DNA of 64,000 bases from Hymenobacter volaticus (GCF_022921055.1 NZ_CP095061.1:3325501-3389500); one strand, 5' to 3'. Positions 44,123 through 54,526 are shown, numbered from the stretch's first letter. Notes: a model not told the origin generated them from the sequence alone. A program made the numbers and translations.

Positions 44123-45655
44123 TTAGTATCCTGGGTTCTGCTCATAGAGGTAAGAGGACGCCGCTAACTCGTTTTGAGGCACCGGATAAAGCAGATCCGC
44201 AGTGTTCAGGGGCTTGCGAATGCGGGTGCGCGTGTCTTCCTTCGCTACCCAAGCATTCATAATCGTAACGGCCTCGCCTGAGCGCACCAAATCGTGCCAG
44301 CGCAAGCCTTCCCCCGCAAACTCGCGGCGGCGTTCCTCCATGAGTTGCGCCAAGGTAACTCCGGTCAGGACGGAACCCGTTAGGCCAGCCCGGTCGCGTA
44401 TGCGCTTGACGAGTTGGTCTGCTTCCGCGTTAGGTCCGTTTTTGCGGATCAGGGCCTCGGCTTTCATCAAGAGAATGTCGGCGTAGCGCATCACGATGAA
44501 GTTGATGGGCCAGTCGGTGCGGGAGGTGCCGCGCAAGGCGCCGTTCACGTACTTCTTGAAAGCCGGCCTTGTTTCCACTGCTACGGGCGTGCTAGTCGTG
44601 GTATACCCAATTTGCATTGTCACGTTCTTGCGAACATCGGCAGCGGCATAGCTGGCTACCAAGTCGTTGGAAGGTGGCCGCAATTCGTCACCGGTGCCAA
44701 AACCCGTACCCGCTCCAATCGACTGGAAATAGTTGTTGGTCAGCAGGATAGACGGAAAAGAAGCTCCTGCCCCAAGGCCGCCGCTTATGTATTGGACATC
44801 AAAAAGAACCTCGCGGTTGTTTTCGTTGGTATAGGAAAACACGTTGGCGTAGGCGTTGGCCGCCGTGCCCGCCGCCGTTAGCAAATCGTATTTGCCGCTC
44901 GCAATAACCTGGTTGAGCAAGGTGAGCGCCGCATCGTAGTCCTTGGTGCCCAGGCCAGGACCCTCAATGCCATACGTCGGGCCCGACCGGGTAAGATAAA
45001 CCAGCGCCAACAGCCCCCGGGCCGCCCCATTAGTAGCACGGCCCACGTTGGTGGCTGTGTACGAGTCGGGCAGTTTCTGGATGGCATCTTCTAAGTCAGA
45101 AATGATGAGGTTGTAGACCTCCGCCACCGGCGTCCGCGGAATCTTCACCACTTCCTGCGGCTCGAGCGGGGTATCTACCAGCGGCACTTTGCCGAAGTAG
45201 CGCACCAAGTCGAAATAGAACAGGGCCCGCAGAAACTTGGCTTCGCCTTCGGTGCGCAACCGGACATCATCCGCCAGCAACGACCCGTTTTTCGCAATTT
45301 GATCGAGCACCACATTGGCTCGGAATACCCCCACGAAATCGGTGGTCCAGGTATCGGCCGGGTACTCGTTGGAAGCAATAGTAGTGGAGAAGTTGTTGAT
45401 GGGCTCCCACGTCCGGATGCCCTGGGTGCTGACCCCGTAAATATTGTCGGAGCGGGTTTCCGACATGGTGAATTGACGGTCGGGATAGTCGCGCAGGTTA
45501 CTGTATACCGAGTTGATGGCTTGCGTGAAATCGTCGGCCGTCCGGTAGAAGGTAGGAACCGAGCCGTTGGAAATAGGAGCTTGTTCGAGGTCTTTATCAC
45601 AGGCGCTCAGCATCAGTATGCTAATTGCCAGAGCCGAGAGAAGGGTCTTTTTCAT
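44123..45655 (-). CDS. SusD/RagB outer-membrane glycan-binding lipoprotein 2
   Basis: SusD-family lipoprotein (510 aa) partnered with SusC-2, whose gene ends 21 bases upstream. The lipoprotein signal MKKTLLSALAISILMLSAC places the lipidated Cys at residue 19. The body carries SRTDWPINFIVMRYADILLM, MEERRREFAGEGLRWHDLVR and a final YEQNPGY. It is closely related to SusD-3, with shared N-terminal PTFYR and RSDNIYGV segments, and the pairs appear to be products of a tandem duplication. Likely ligand: pectic oligosaccharides handled by the enzyme block downstream. Confidence 0.95.
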   Translation of the reverse strand: MKKTLLSALAISILMLSACDKDLEQAPISNGSVPTFYRTADDFTQAINSVYSNLRDYPDRQFTMSETRSDNIYGVSTQGIRTWEPINNFSTTIASNEYPADTWTTDFVGVFRANVVLDQIAKNGSLLADDVRLRTEGEAKFLRALFYFDLVRYFGKVPLVDTPLEPQEVVKIPRTPVAEVYNLIISDLEDAIQKLPDSYTATNVGRATNGAARGLLALVYLTRSGPTYGIEGPGLGTKDYDAALTLLNQVIASGKYDLLTAAGTAANAYANVFSYTNENNREVLFDVQYISGGLGAGASFPSILLTNNYFQSIGAGTGFGTGDELRPPSNDLVASYAAADVRKNVTMQIGYTTTSTPVAVETRPAFKKYVNGALRGTSRTDWPINFIVMRYADILLMKAEALIRKNGPNAEADQLVKRIRDRAGLTGSVLTGVTLAQLMEERRREFAGEGLRWHDLVRSGEAVTIMNAWVAKEDTRTRIRKPLNTADLLYPVPQNELAASSYLYEQNPGY

Positions 45656-45676
45656 ACTATACTAGTTGGCTACCGA

Positions 45677-48600
45677 CTAAAAGGTGACGTTAACGCCTAG
45701 AGTCATTGATTTGGTGAGGGGCAATCCGCCGTAGTCGGTGCCTACTGAGAAGCCGCTACCGCCGGTGTCGGAATTGGTGGCATCCACGTTGTAGCCGCCG
45801 CGGTAGGTATCGTGGCCGAAGAAGTTTTCGGCCGACACGTAGATGCGGGCTCCCTGTGCGTAGCGCTTGCTGATAACCTTGCCCAAATTGTAGCCCAGTG
45901 TGATGTTGCGAATCCGATAGTAGTTGGTCGAATACTGCCAGGAGTCACTTTTCAGGGGCGTGAAGTTGGCTTGCGCCTTGCCCCGTTCCCCGGCGCCGGG
46001 GTTGTCTTCGGAGCGCCACCGGTCGCGCTGCAAGCCTAGCACGTTCTGGTTGTAGCCCATGTTGGTGTTGTCGATGGCGCGCCCAATCAGCGAGTAGAGG
46101 CTACCGCCGTTCTGGCCCTGCACCAGCACGCTCAAATCGAAGCCTTTGTAGGTGAAGTTGTTGGTAATACCCCACGTGAGCTTGGGGTTCGGCTGGCCGA
46201 TAATCACCCGGTCTTTCTCGTTGATAACCTGGTCTCCGTTGGCATCAAGGTAGCGCGGGTCGCCAACCGTTTGGCCTTGGATGATGGCCGCCCCGCCATC
46301 GATGTCGCCTTGGTTCAGGATGCCGGTTTGCTTGATGGCATAGAACACGAACATCGGCTGGCCAACCATCAGCAGGTTGCTGGAAGCGCCGTAGGGCGAG
46401 GCTATTTCGATGGTGGCGTCGCCTTCGCCTAAGTGCACTACTTTGTTGCGGTTGTGGCTCACGTTCAGGGAGGTGTTCCACTCGAAGGCGCCGGTTAGGT
46501 TGCGCGTCCGTACTTCCAGTTCCAGGCCCTGGTTCAGTACTTCCCCAATGTTGACCAGCTGCGAAGCGTAGCCCGAAGCACTAGGCCGCGGCACGTTCAG
46601 AAGCAGGTCTTTGCTGGTTTTGGTGTAGTAGTCGAACGAGCCGGAAATGCGGTTGTCGAGCACGCCGAAATCCAAGCCCACATCAATGGTCTGCGACTTT
46701 TCCCAGCGCAGCAACTCGTTCGGTGCTTTGTTGGGCGACTGACCCGAGGCGACCACGCCCCCGAAGGTGTAAGGGTTCACGCCGAGCGTGGCAATACTGC
46801 TGTAGTCGCCGATGCCGTTGTTGCCCGACATACCGTAGCTACCCCGCAGTTTCAGCTCGCTGATTACGGGCAGGTTTTTCATGAAATTCTCCTGCGAAAT
46901 GCGCCAGCCCAACGAACCAGCCGGGAAAATACCCCAGCGGTTATCGGCGCCAAAACGCGAGGAACCGTCGCGGCGCACACTGGCCGTCGCCAGGTATTTG
47001 CCTTCAAATGAATACTGCACACGCCCGAAATAAGACAGCAATACGTTTTGCGTTTCGGTGGTACCGTTGTCAGCGGTACCCGTGATGTTGGTCGCGCCGT
47101 TGAGCGTGGTTACAGCACTGTTGGTGAAGCCGCCCGACGACCGCAGTCTATCCGATTCGGTTTTAAAGAAGTTGTAGGCATAACCCGCCAGCGCAGATAT
47201 ATCGTGTTTCCCGATAACGCGGTTGTAAGCCAGCGTATTCTCGTTCACGAAAGCCTGTTTGCGGTAGCCGCTGAACGTGCCCGTGGCCCCCGAGCCCACC
47301 AGCCGCGAGTTCGGAATGTAGCTCTTGGCGCGCGAGTCGGTGTTGTCGAGGTTGAGGGAGGTGCGGAAACGCAGGTTCTTGATCAGCTCATACTCGCCAA
47401 ACACCGTGGTCAGCGTCCGGAACACCGTGCTTTGCTGCTGGCGGTTGGTTAACTCGCCCACTGGGCTGATGCTGCTGCCGCCCCAGGTATACACCGGATT
47501 GTCGCCGTAGTTGGTGAGCACACCGGCCGAAGACTCCGCCACGGGCACCATAGTAATAAACTTCTGGGCCAAGTTGTCCTTGCCTTCCACGCCGGGATCT
47601 TTCGATATGGCGTAGCTGGGGCTCATATTGAGGCCGAACTTGAGCTTGTCGCTGGCTTTCACTTCCACGTTGGCGCGGGCCGAATAGCGCTTGTACGCCA
47701 CCCCAAGCACAATGCCTTCCTGATCGGTGTAGTTGCCCGACAGGAAGTAGTTCACGTTGTTGGTAGCTCCGCTAGCCGATACTTGGTAGTTCTGAACTTT
47801 GCCCGTCCGGAAGATTTCATCTTGCCAGTCGATATAGTCGAGTCCCTCGTGGTTGGGCAGCAGCCACCGGTCATCGATCATCTGGCTCGGGTTGATGGTG
47901 TTCACGCCTAGTATAGCTTGGCGCTCGGCGGTGGTTTGGCTGGCTAGGCGCGGCTTTGCCCCCGGAGTGGTCGGCTGCGACCGGACCCAGTTGTTGTTGA
48001 TGATTTCGGTGGCCCGCTCCACCCACTCTTCTGGGCTCAGCAAATCCAGCTTCTTGGCCATCTGCGAAACGCCCCCGTACAAGTTGAAGTTGATTTGCGG
48101 CTTGCCCGTTTTGCCTCGCTTGGTGGTCACCAACACCACACCGTTGGCGGCGCGAGAACCATAGATAGCCGCCGCCGCCGCGTCTTTCAGCACCTCTATC
48201 GACTGGATGTCGTTGGGGTTGATGTTGTCGAGGGGGCTGCCGGTGGCATAGTTGCCGTTGCCGTTGGGCGAGGTGCCTTCCAGCGGAAAACCGTCGATTA
48301 CATAAAGCGGCTGGTTGTTGGCCGTGATAGAGCCATTGCCCCGTACCTGCACATTGAAGCCCCGGCCCGGCAAGCCCGTATTCTGCTGCACGTTCACCCC
48401 CGCCAACGTTCCCACCAGAGCCTGATCGACGCGCAGGATGGGGCGTTCTTCGAGTTTGCTGGCATCAAGAGTGGCAATGGCACCCGTTACGTCGGCCTTT
48501 TTCTGCGTGCCGTAGCCTACTACTACTACCTCGTCGAGGCTTTTCGTGTCTTCGGTTAGCTTGATGGTGAGCGTGCCCGATTCAGAAAAACTTTGCTCTT

Positions 48601-48889
48601 TGGTTTGAAAGCCAATATAGCTGAACACCAGGGTCCCGGCTTTCTCGGGCACGGACAGCGTGAAGTTGCCATCGGCACCGGTGGTCGTACCTACGGTAGT
48701 GCCCTTGAGCACCACGGTCACGCCTGGCAGACCTTCGTTGCTCTGAGAAACCACCCGACCAGTTAGCTGCCATTCAGCTACTGCCTTTATTAAAGGGCGA
48801 GCTTGTAGTGAGGTAATCCCGGGTCCTGCTAGCAGCAAGGGCAGGCAGACCACCAGCTGGCCGCGCCGCCACGTGTAGTTTTTCTTCAT
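45677..48889 (-). CDS. SusC/RagA TonB-dependent outer-membrane transporter 2
   Basis: TonB-dependent oligosaccharide channel, 1070 aa from ATG 48889, chosen because the paralogue SusC-3 starts with the same MKKNY; an ATG two codons earlier is possible. A signal peptide is followed by a carboxypeptidase-regulatory-like domain (GRVVSQSNEGLPGVTVVLKG), then SLDEVVVVGYGTQKKADVTG at the plug start, IYGSRAANGVVLVTTKRGK in the plug, and a barrel ending LGVNVTF. It heads the transcription unit susC-2, susD-2 and the downstream enzymes, and has a strong copy of the shared box 81-93 bases upstream. Confidence 0.95.
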   Translation of the reverse strand: MKKNYTWRRGQLVVCLPLLLAGPGITSLQARPLIKAVAEWQLTGRVVSQSNEGLPGVTVVLKGTTVGTTTGADGNFTLSVPEKAGTLVFSYIGFQTKEQSFSESGTLTIKLTEDTKSLDEVVVVGYGTQKKADVTGAIATLDASKLEERPILRVDQALVGTLAGVNVQQNTGLPGRGFNVQVRGNGSITANNQPLYVIDGFPLEGTSPNGNGNYATGSPLDNINPNDIQSIEVLKDAAAAAIYGSRAANGVVLVTTKRGKTGKPQINFNLYGGVSQMAKKLDLLSPEEWVERATEIINNNWVRSQPTTPGAKPRLASQTTAERQAILGVNTINPSQMIDDRWLLPNHEGLDYIDWQDEIFRTGKVQNYQVSASGATNNVNYFLSGNYTDQEGIVLGVAYKRYSARANVEVKASDKLKFGLNMSPSYAISKDPGVEGKDNLAQKFITMVPVAESSAGVLTNYGDNPVYTWGGSSISPVGELTNRQQQSTVFRTLTTVFGEYELIKNLRFRTSLNLDNTDSRAKSYIPNSRLVGSGATGTFSGYRKQAFVNENTLAYNRVIGKHDISALAGYAYNFFKTESDRLRSSGGFTNSAVTTLNGATNITGTADNGTTETQNVLLSYFGRVQYSFEGKYLATASVRRDGSSRFGADNRWGIFPAGSLGWRISQENFMKNLPVISELKLRGSYGMSGNNGIGDYSSIATLGVNPYTFGGVVASGQSPNKAPNELLRWEKSQTIDVGLDFGVLDNRISGSFDYYTKTSKDLLLNVPRPSASGYASQLVNIGEVLNQGLELEVRTRNLTGAFEWNTSLNVSHNRNKVVHLGEGDATIEIASPYGASSNLLMVGQPMFVFYAIKQTGILNQGDIDGGAAIIQGQTVGDPRYLDANGDQVINEKDRVIIGQPNPKLTWGITNNFTYKGFDLSVLVQGQNGGSLYSLIGRAIDNTNMGYNQNVLGLQRDRWRSEDNPGAGERGKAQANFTPLKSDSWQYSTNYYRIRNITLGYNLGKVISKRYAQGARIYVSAENFFGHDTYRGGYNVDATNSDTGGSGFSVGTDYGGLPLTKSMTLGVNVTF

Positions 48890-48944
48890 GAGCAATAGGT
48901 GGGAAAGTTTTAGTATGCAGACTAGGCTATAGCTCTGGTCTACT

Positions 48945-48982
48945 TAAAAGTATTGACTTACTCACCTGCAACTCTCCTGTAC
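48945..48982 (-). promoter_or_regulatory. Predicted susC-2 promoter with shared box
   Basis: Minus strand GTACAGGAGAGT (48982-48971) matches the consensus fully. After the GAGAG core a 19-nt spacer leads to TACTTTTA (48952-48945), 7 of 8 to TAnnTTTG. The extended GGTACGGTACAGGAGAGT is shared with susC-3, so both come from the duplication. Confidence 0.7.
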
Positions 48983-49397
48983 CGTACCGCTTGCCGCATC
49001 CCTCAGATGAGTGGTTTTCCGCAAACCATTGCGCTAAACGCACTTTATTGATTAATTCTCCCCTGCTTTATCCAACTTTTATCTGTTCCACCTATAGCTT
49101 AGAAATGACCAGCATAATTTAAAGCACTGCTAAATGGTATTAGCAACTTGTTCATCCTCATCATTATGTAGAATAAAATCACGATTATGAGCCCATTAAC
49201 TAGATGAACCAGCGCTAATGCTGAAAAGCAAAGAATTTTCACACTTTTTACTTATTGCCTCCTATTCTGTGTCTGTTAGAGCTGCTATAAACCAGTCTAA
49301 TTAAAGTGAGTCGACAAACTGGTAATAGGGTGAAGCTTGGCTGGAAAGTGCTTCTTCGGTATGTTCCTACGTCCTTCTTACATTCAGATTATAAAGC
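48983..49397. other. AT-rich non-coding spacer between susCD-2 and susCD-3
   Basis: About 415 bases, clearly more AT-rich than the surroundings, with no credible gene. At 49001-49012 it holds CCTCAGATGAGT, the inverse of the short CTCATCTGAGG element. The rest shows no clear structure and may be upstream regulatory sequence for susC-2. Confidence 0.4.
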
Positions 49398-49440
49398 AAA
49401 AAAGAACGTCATGCCGAGGCAGAGCCACCGCATGACGTTC
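49398..49440 (-). terminator. Rho-independent terminator after susD-3
   Basis: Stem GAACGTCATGC (49404-49414) with GCATGACGTTC (49430-49440), followed on the minus strand by TTTTTT (49403-49398). The stem contains GTCATGC / GCATGAC, the ends of the dispersed palindromic elements, so the terminator may have been made from such an element. It closes susCD-3 as a two-gene unit. Confidence 0.88.
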
Positions 49441-49461
49441 TAATCACTTCAACAGATATAT

Positions 49462-50982
49462 CTAGTACCCGGGGTTCTGCTCGTAGAGGCCGGGCGCTGC
49501 ACTTAACTCGGACTGCGGCACCGGGTAGATGATTTGGGTAGCATCTATGTTCCGCCTCATGCGGTTGCGGGTGTCTTCCACCGGAATCCAGGCGTTCATG
49601 CGAGTCAATACCAATCCTTCGCGCACTAGGTCATGCCAGCGAGAACCTTCGCCGGCTAGCTCGCGGCGGCGTTCTTCCATGAGCTGCGGCAGAGTCACGT
49701 TGGTGAGTTTGGTAGTCACGCCGGCGCGGGCCCGCACTTGGTTTACAATATTGTCTACGTCGGTTTGGGTGCCGCCTACGCCGTGCAGGATGCACTCGGC
49801 CTTCATCATCAGCAGGTCGGTGTAGCGAAGTACAATCCAGTTGATGGGCCAATCGAGGCGGCCGGGGCCGCGCAGGTTTTCGTTGAGGTACTTCTTCATC
49901 AGCCAGCGAGTTTCGCGGAAGCCGGTGGTGCTCACGTAGCCTTCGGCAAAATTGAAGGTCTTGCGCACGTCGCCAGCCGGGTACGAGTTCAGCAGGTCGT
50001 TGGCAATAGGCCGGATTTCAAGGCCGCCCGAGGCGTACGGAATTTTCAGAAACGTGAAGTACGCATCGGGTACCAGCAAACCCGGAAAGTCGCTGCCGAG
50101 GCCAGTGCCACCGCCCTGAAACTGAATGTCGAAGACAACTTCCCGGTTGTTTTCATTGGTGTAGGAAAAGATGTCGGGGTACGAAGCCAGAAACGAGTAT
50201 TTCCCGCTGTTGAGCACGTCGTTGAGCAGCGGTAAGGCCAAGTTGTACTCATTAGTATTCAGGCCGGGTCCTTCAATACCATAAGTTGGCCCCGAGCGGG
50301 TTAGGTACACCAGCGCCAGCAAGCTTTTGGCGGCGTTGGCCGTGGCCCGACCTACATTGGGCTTGTCGGCCGATACGGCGTTGTCGTAGGTGGCGGGCAG
50401 CGAACTGATGGCGGCTTGCAGATCGGAGATGATCAGCTTATACACGTCTTCCACCGGGCTGCGCGGAATTTTGGCTACGGCATCAGGCAACAGCGCTGCT
50501 TCATAAATCGGCACTTTCCCAAAGAAGCGGACCAGATCGAAGTAGTAGAAGGCCCGCAGAAACTTCGCCTCGCCTTCCAAGCGCGGGCGGGAAGCGTCGC
50601 TGACCACGCTGCCGTTGGCGGCCAGTTGGTCGAGCACCGTGTTCACCCGGAAAATGCCTCGGTAGTTAGTGGTCCAGGCTTCCGCAACGTACGGGTTGTT
50701 GACCAGGGCCGTCGAGAAGTTGTTGACCGGCGCCCAGTCGCGCACCCCCAGGTCATCGACGCCGTAGATGTTGTCGGAACGGGTTTCGGAGAGGTTGAGG
50801 GCCCGGGTGGGGTAGCCGGTGAGGGGCTGATAGGCCGCAGCCAGGGCTTGGTCGAAATCAGCTTGGCTGCGGTAGAACGTAGGGGTCGAGCCGCTGGAAA
50901 GGGGGTTTTGATCGAGCTCTTTCTCGCAGCCGCTTAGCGTAAGCCAGGTAGCCGCTGCTAGCAGATATATCGTCTTTTTCAT
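49462..50982 (-). CDS. SusD/RagB outer-membrane glycan-binding lipoprotein 3
   Basis: SusD-family lipoprotein (506 aa), partner of SusC-3 (gene ends 25 bases upstream). The signal MKKTIYLLAAATWLTLSGC has the lipidated Cys at residue 19. Conserved segments are LSSGSTPTFYR, ETRSDNIYGVDD, MEERRRELAGEGSRWHDLVR and the final YEQNPGY. It is closely related to SusD-2. A strong terminator follows, so unlike the other pairs no enzyme is cotranscribed with it. Confidence 0.95.
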   Translation of the reverse strand: MKKTIYLLAAATWLTLSGCEKELDQNPLSSGSTPTFYRSQADFDQALAAAYQPLTGYPTRALNLSETRSDNIYGVDDLGVRDWAPVNNFSTALVNNPYVAEAWTTNYRGIFRVNTVLDQLAANGSVVSDASRPRLEGEAKFLRAFYYFDLVRFFGKVPIYEAALLPDAVAKIPRSPVEDVYKLIISDLQAAISSLPATYDNAVSADKPNVGRATANAAKSLLALVYLTRSGPTYGIEGPGLNTNEYNLALPLLNDVLNSGKYSFLASYPDIFSYTNENNREVVFDIQFQGGGTGLGSDFPGLLVPDAYFTFLKIPYASGGLEIRPIANDLLNSYPAGDVRKTFNFAEGYVSTTGFRETRWLMKKYLNENLRGPGRLDWPINWIVLRYTDLLMMKAECILHGVGGTQTDVDNIVNQVRARAGVTTKLTNVTLPQLMEERRRELAGEGSRWHDLVREGLVLTRMNAWIPVEDTRNRMRRNIDATQIIYPVPQSELSAAPGLYEQNPGY

Positions 50983-51007
50983 GGATTGCAGGGGAGTAAG
51001 GCGAAGC

Positions 51008-54000
51008 TTAAAAAGTGACGTTAAGCCCCAGAATCAGCGACTTGGTTAAGGGCAGGCCGCCGTAGTCCACGCCCACGGGGAAGCTGTCGTCGCCGCCGGA
51101 GGTGTTCACGGCTTCGGGGTTGAGGCCGCCGGTGTACTTGTCGTGCCCGAAGAAATTCTCCGCCGTTACGTAGATGCGGGCACCCTGCGCGACGCTCTTC
51201 TTGATGAGCAACCCGAGGTCGTAGCCCACCGTGATGTTGCGGATGCGGTAGTAGTCCGACGAGTACAGCCAGTCGGTGTTTTTGATGCGGCCGAAGGTGG
51301 AGTACGCCTTGCCGCGCTCTCCGGCGCCGGGGTCTTCGGGGAGCGCCACCGGTCACGGTAGAGGCCGAGCACGTTGTCGGGCTGGCCGGTACCGGTACGG
51401 TCGACGGCGCGGCCGAACAGTGAGTAGATGGAGCCGCCATTTTGGCCTTGCACCAGCACGCTCAAATCGAAGCCTTTGTATTTGAAGCTGTTCGTGACGC
51501 CCCAGCTATAGTCGGCGTTGGGGTGGCCCACAATCTGGCGGTCGTTGGCATCAATCTTCCCGTCGCCGTTGTAGTCCACGTACTTCGGGTCGCCCACGGT
51601 TTGCGCGCCGTAGAGGGCAGCGCCGTTGTCGAGGTCAGCCTGGGAGATAATGCCATCTTGCTTCACCACGTAGATGCTGTAGAGCGGCTGGCCCACTTGC
51701 AGGATGTTGTTGGGAATATCGAAGGCCGAAAGCACTTGGATGGGGGCATTGCTGGCCCCTAAGCGTACCACCTTATTGGTGTTGTGGCTCACGTTCACGG
51801 AGGTAGTCCACTGGAAAGCACCTACAAAGTTGCGGCTGGTCAGTTCCAATTCCTGTCCTCGGTTCAGCACCTCCCCAATGTTGGTGAGCTGGGTAGCGAA
51901 GCCCGCTCCGGCCAAAATCGGAATGTTGAGCAGCAGGTCTTTGCTGGTTTTGGTGTAGTAGTCGAACGAGCCCGTAATGCGGTTTTTCAGTAGCCCGAAA
52001 TCAAAACCTACATCATAGGTGCGCGACCGTTCCCACTTCAGATCGGGGTTGTTGACGCGGTTGGGCGCCTGCCCATTGAACTGCGTGCCCCCGTAGGTGT
52101 AGTTGTAGATGCCGAGCGTGGCAATGCTGCTGTAGTCGCCGATGCCATTGTTGCCGGAGTAGCCCACGCTGGCCCGCAGCTTCAAGTCGCTGATGGGGGT
52201 CAGGTTTTGCATGAAATTCTCCTGCGAGATGCGCCAGCCCAACGAAGCCGCCGGGAAAACCCCAAACTTGGTGTTCTCACCGAACCGCGACGAACCGTCG
52301 CGCCGGATGCTGGCCGACACCAGATACTTGCCGCCGTAGGCGTACTGCAAGCGTCCGAAGTAGGAAATCAGGACGTTCTGCGTTTCGGTGGTGTAGTTGT
52401 TGGCCGTGCCGCTAATAGTAGTGGCGGCATTCAGCGTCGTGACGGCGCTGTTCACAAACCCATTGGAAGCCGATAGGGCTTGCGCGTTCAGCCTGGTGAA
52501 GTTGTAGGAGTAACCGGCCAGCCCCGTCAGGTCGTGCTTGCCGCCGAGCGTCCGGGTGTAGGTCAGCGTGTTCTCGTTCACGAAGGTTTGCTTGCGGAAC
52601 GAACTGAACGAACCCGTGGCTTGCCGGTTGCCGAGGCTGCCGTTCACGAAAGCCGGGCTGTAGGACTTGGACTCGGCGTCGGTGTTGTCGAGGTTGGCGG
52701 TGGAGCGAAACGCCAGGTTCTTGATAGGCTGAAACTCGGCGTAAATGGTACCGAGCGTCCGAAGGGTGCGGGTGTCGCCGATGGCGTTTTCCAGCACCCG
52801 AATCGGGCTGTTGCGCGTGAAGCCCCAGGCGTAGTTGGTGAAGTTGCCGGTGTTGGTGTTCAGACCCGCCGCGCTTTCCACCACGGGCGAGGTGGAAATG
52901 ATGTTTTGCATCAAGTTGTCCTTGCCCTCCACCCCGGGGTCTTGGCTGACGGAGTAAGACGGCGAGATGTTCAAGCCGAACTTAAACTTGTCGCTGGCTT
53001 TCACTTCCACGTTGGCGCGGGCCGAGTAGCGCTTGTAATCCAGTCCAATCACGACGCCGTCCTGCTTCTGGTAGTCTCCGGAAACGTAGTAGTTCACGAA
53101 GTCGCTGGCGCCGCTGGCCGAGAGTTGGACGTCCTGCGTGAAGCCGGTTCGGAACGCCTCGTCTTGCCAATCCACGTAGTCGAGACCGGGGTGGCCGGGT
53201 TGCAGCCACCGGTCGTCGATCATCAGGGTGGGGTTGATGGTGTTGACGCGCAAAATAGCTTGGCGCTCGGCGGTGGTCTGGTCGGCACGGCGGCCCGCCC
53301 CGGAGTTGACCCAGTTGGCGTTGATGATTTCGATGGAGCGGTCCACCCACTCCTCGGAATTCAGCATATCCAGCTTGCGCACTGCCTGCACAAAACCCGC
53401 ATAAGTATTGAGGTTGATTTTCGGCTTGCCCGACTTGCCGCGCTTGGTAGTGATGAGCACCACCCCGTTGGCCGCCCGCGAACCGTAGATGGCCGCCGCG
53501 GCGGCATCTTTCAGCACCTCGATGTTCTCGATGTCGTTGGGGTTGATGTTGTCGAGCGGGCTACCCGTCCCGAAGCGGCCCGACGAGTTCTGCGAAGCTG
53601 CTTCCAAAGGAAAGCCGTCGATAACGTACAGGGGCTCGTTGTTGGCGGTGATGGAGCCCGAGCCCCGCACCTGCACCGAAAAGCCGCGGCCGGGCACGCC
53701 GGTCGTCTGCTTCACTTGCACACCCGCCAACTGCCCCACCAGCGCCTGATCGACGCGGGTTACAGGCCGCTCGGTTAGCTTTTCGGCGTTGAACGAAGCA
53801 ATGGCCCCCGTTACGTCGCCCCGTTTCTGCGTGCCGTACCCGACTACTACTACTTCGTCAAGGTTCTTGACGTCTTCGCCAAGCGTCACGGTGACGGGTC
53901 CCGGTCCTGCAAAGCTTTGCTCCTTGGTTTGAAAGCCGATGTAACTAAATACTAAAGTGCCGGCTTTTTCGGGCACGGACAGCGTGAAATTGCCATCAGG

Positions 54001-54216
54001 GCCCGTAGACGTACCGACCGTACTTCCCTTGAGCACTACCGTTACGCCCGGCAAGCCTTCATTGGTTTTGGAAACCACGCGGCCCGTTATCTGCCATTCG
54101 GCTACCATCTTGGTTGATGAGCGGGCCTGCACTGCGGTTACTCCTGGACCGGCCAGCAGCAACAGGGGCAAGCACACCGCGAACCGGCCGTGTTGCCGCT
54201 TGTAGTTTTTCTTCAT
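51008..54216 (-). CDS. SusC/RagA TonB-dependent transporter 3, frameshifted near C-terminus
   Basis: Paralogue of SusC-2, starting MKKNYKRQHGRF, with regulatory-like domain GRVVSKTNEGLPGVTVVLKG, plug (IYGSRAANGVVLITTKRGK) and barrel. The frame breaks after RDRWRSP at the G run 51338-51341. One additional base restores EDPGAGERGKAYSTFGRIKN and the rest of the barrel to LGLNVTF, total 1069 aa, equal to SusC-2 in layout. As written, the last 110 residues and the final membrane strands would be lost, which would prevent proper outer-membrane assembly, so sequence error is the preferred reading. Full-match shared box upstream. Confidence 0.9.
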
Positions 54217-54272
54217 GAGCAGTATGGGTAGGTTTTAAAGCAAAGAGCTGTTAATGACTACTCTAGTCAGTG

Positions 54273-54310
54273 CTAAGCTATTTTATCACCTCCCCGAAAC
54301 TCTCCTGTAC
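54273..54310 (-). promoter_or_regulatory. Predicted susC-3 promoter with shared box
   Basis: Minus strand GTACAGGAGAGT (54310-54299), full match, 19-nt spacer after the GAGAG core, then TAGCTTAG (54280-54273). Distance to the ATG is 83-94 bases. The rest of 54217-54526 holds no gene. Confidence 0.68.
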
Positions 54311-54526
54311 CGTACCGTCTTCGCTGTTTCCAGTGAAATTTATTATTCAATAAAGCATATGACAACTTGAATACTTATACTCTAGTTGCGCGGCATCAAC
54401 TCCGAAGGGCACAGTCAGAACAGCCGATTTCCTATTGATTTGGCTTACCACAAGTTGCCGTTGCTAGCTAACAAGCAACACGCGTTGCTAGGGCCGGAAC
54501 AACTGGCTAGCTGTAACTCGCAGCAT

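Noticed and set aside
52480..53778. Long rightward open frame (432 codons) opposite susC-3
   Set aside because: It is the mirror of a GC-rich coding sequence in another frame, has a Val/Gly/His-rich composition typical of such shadows, and no family features.
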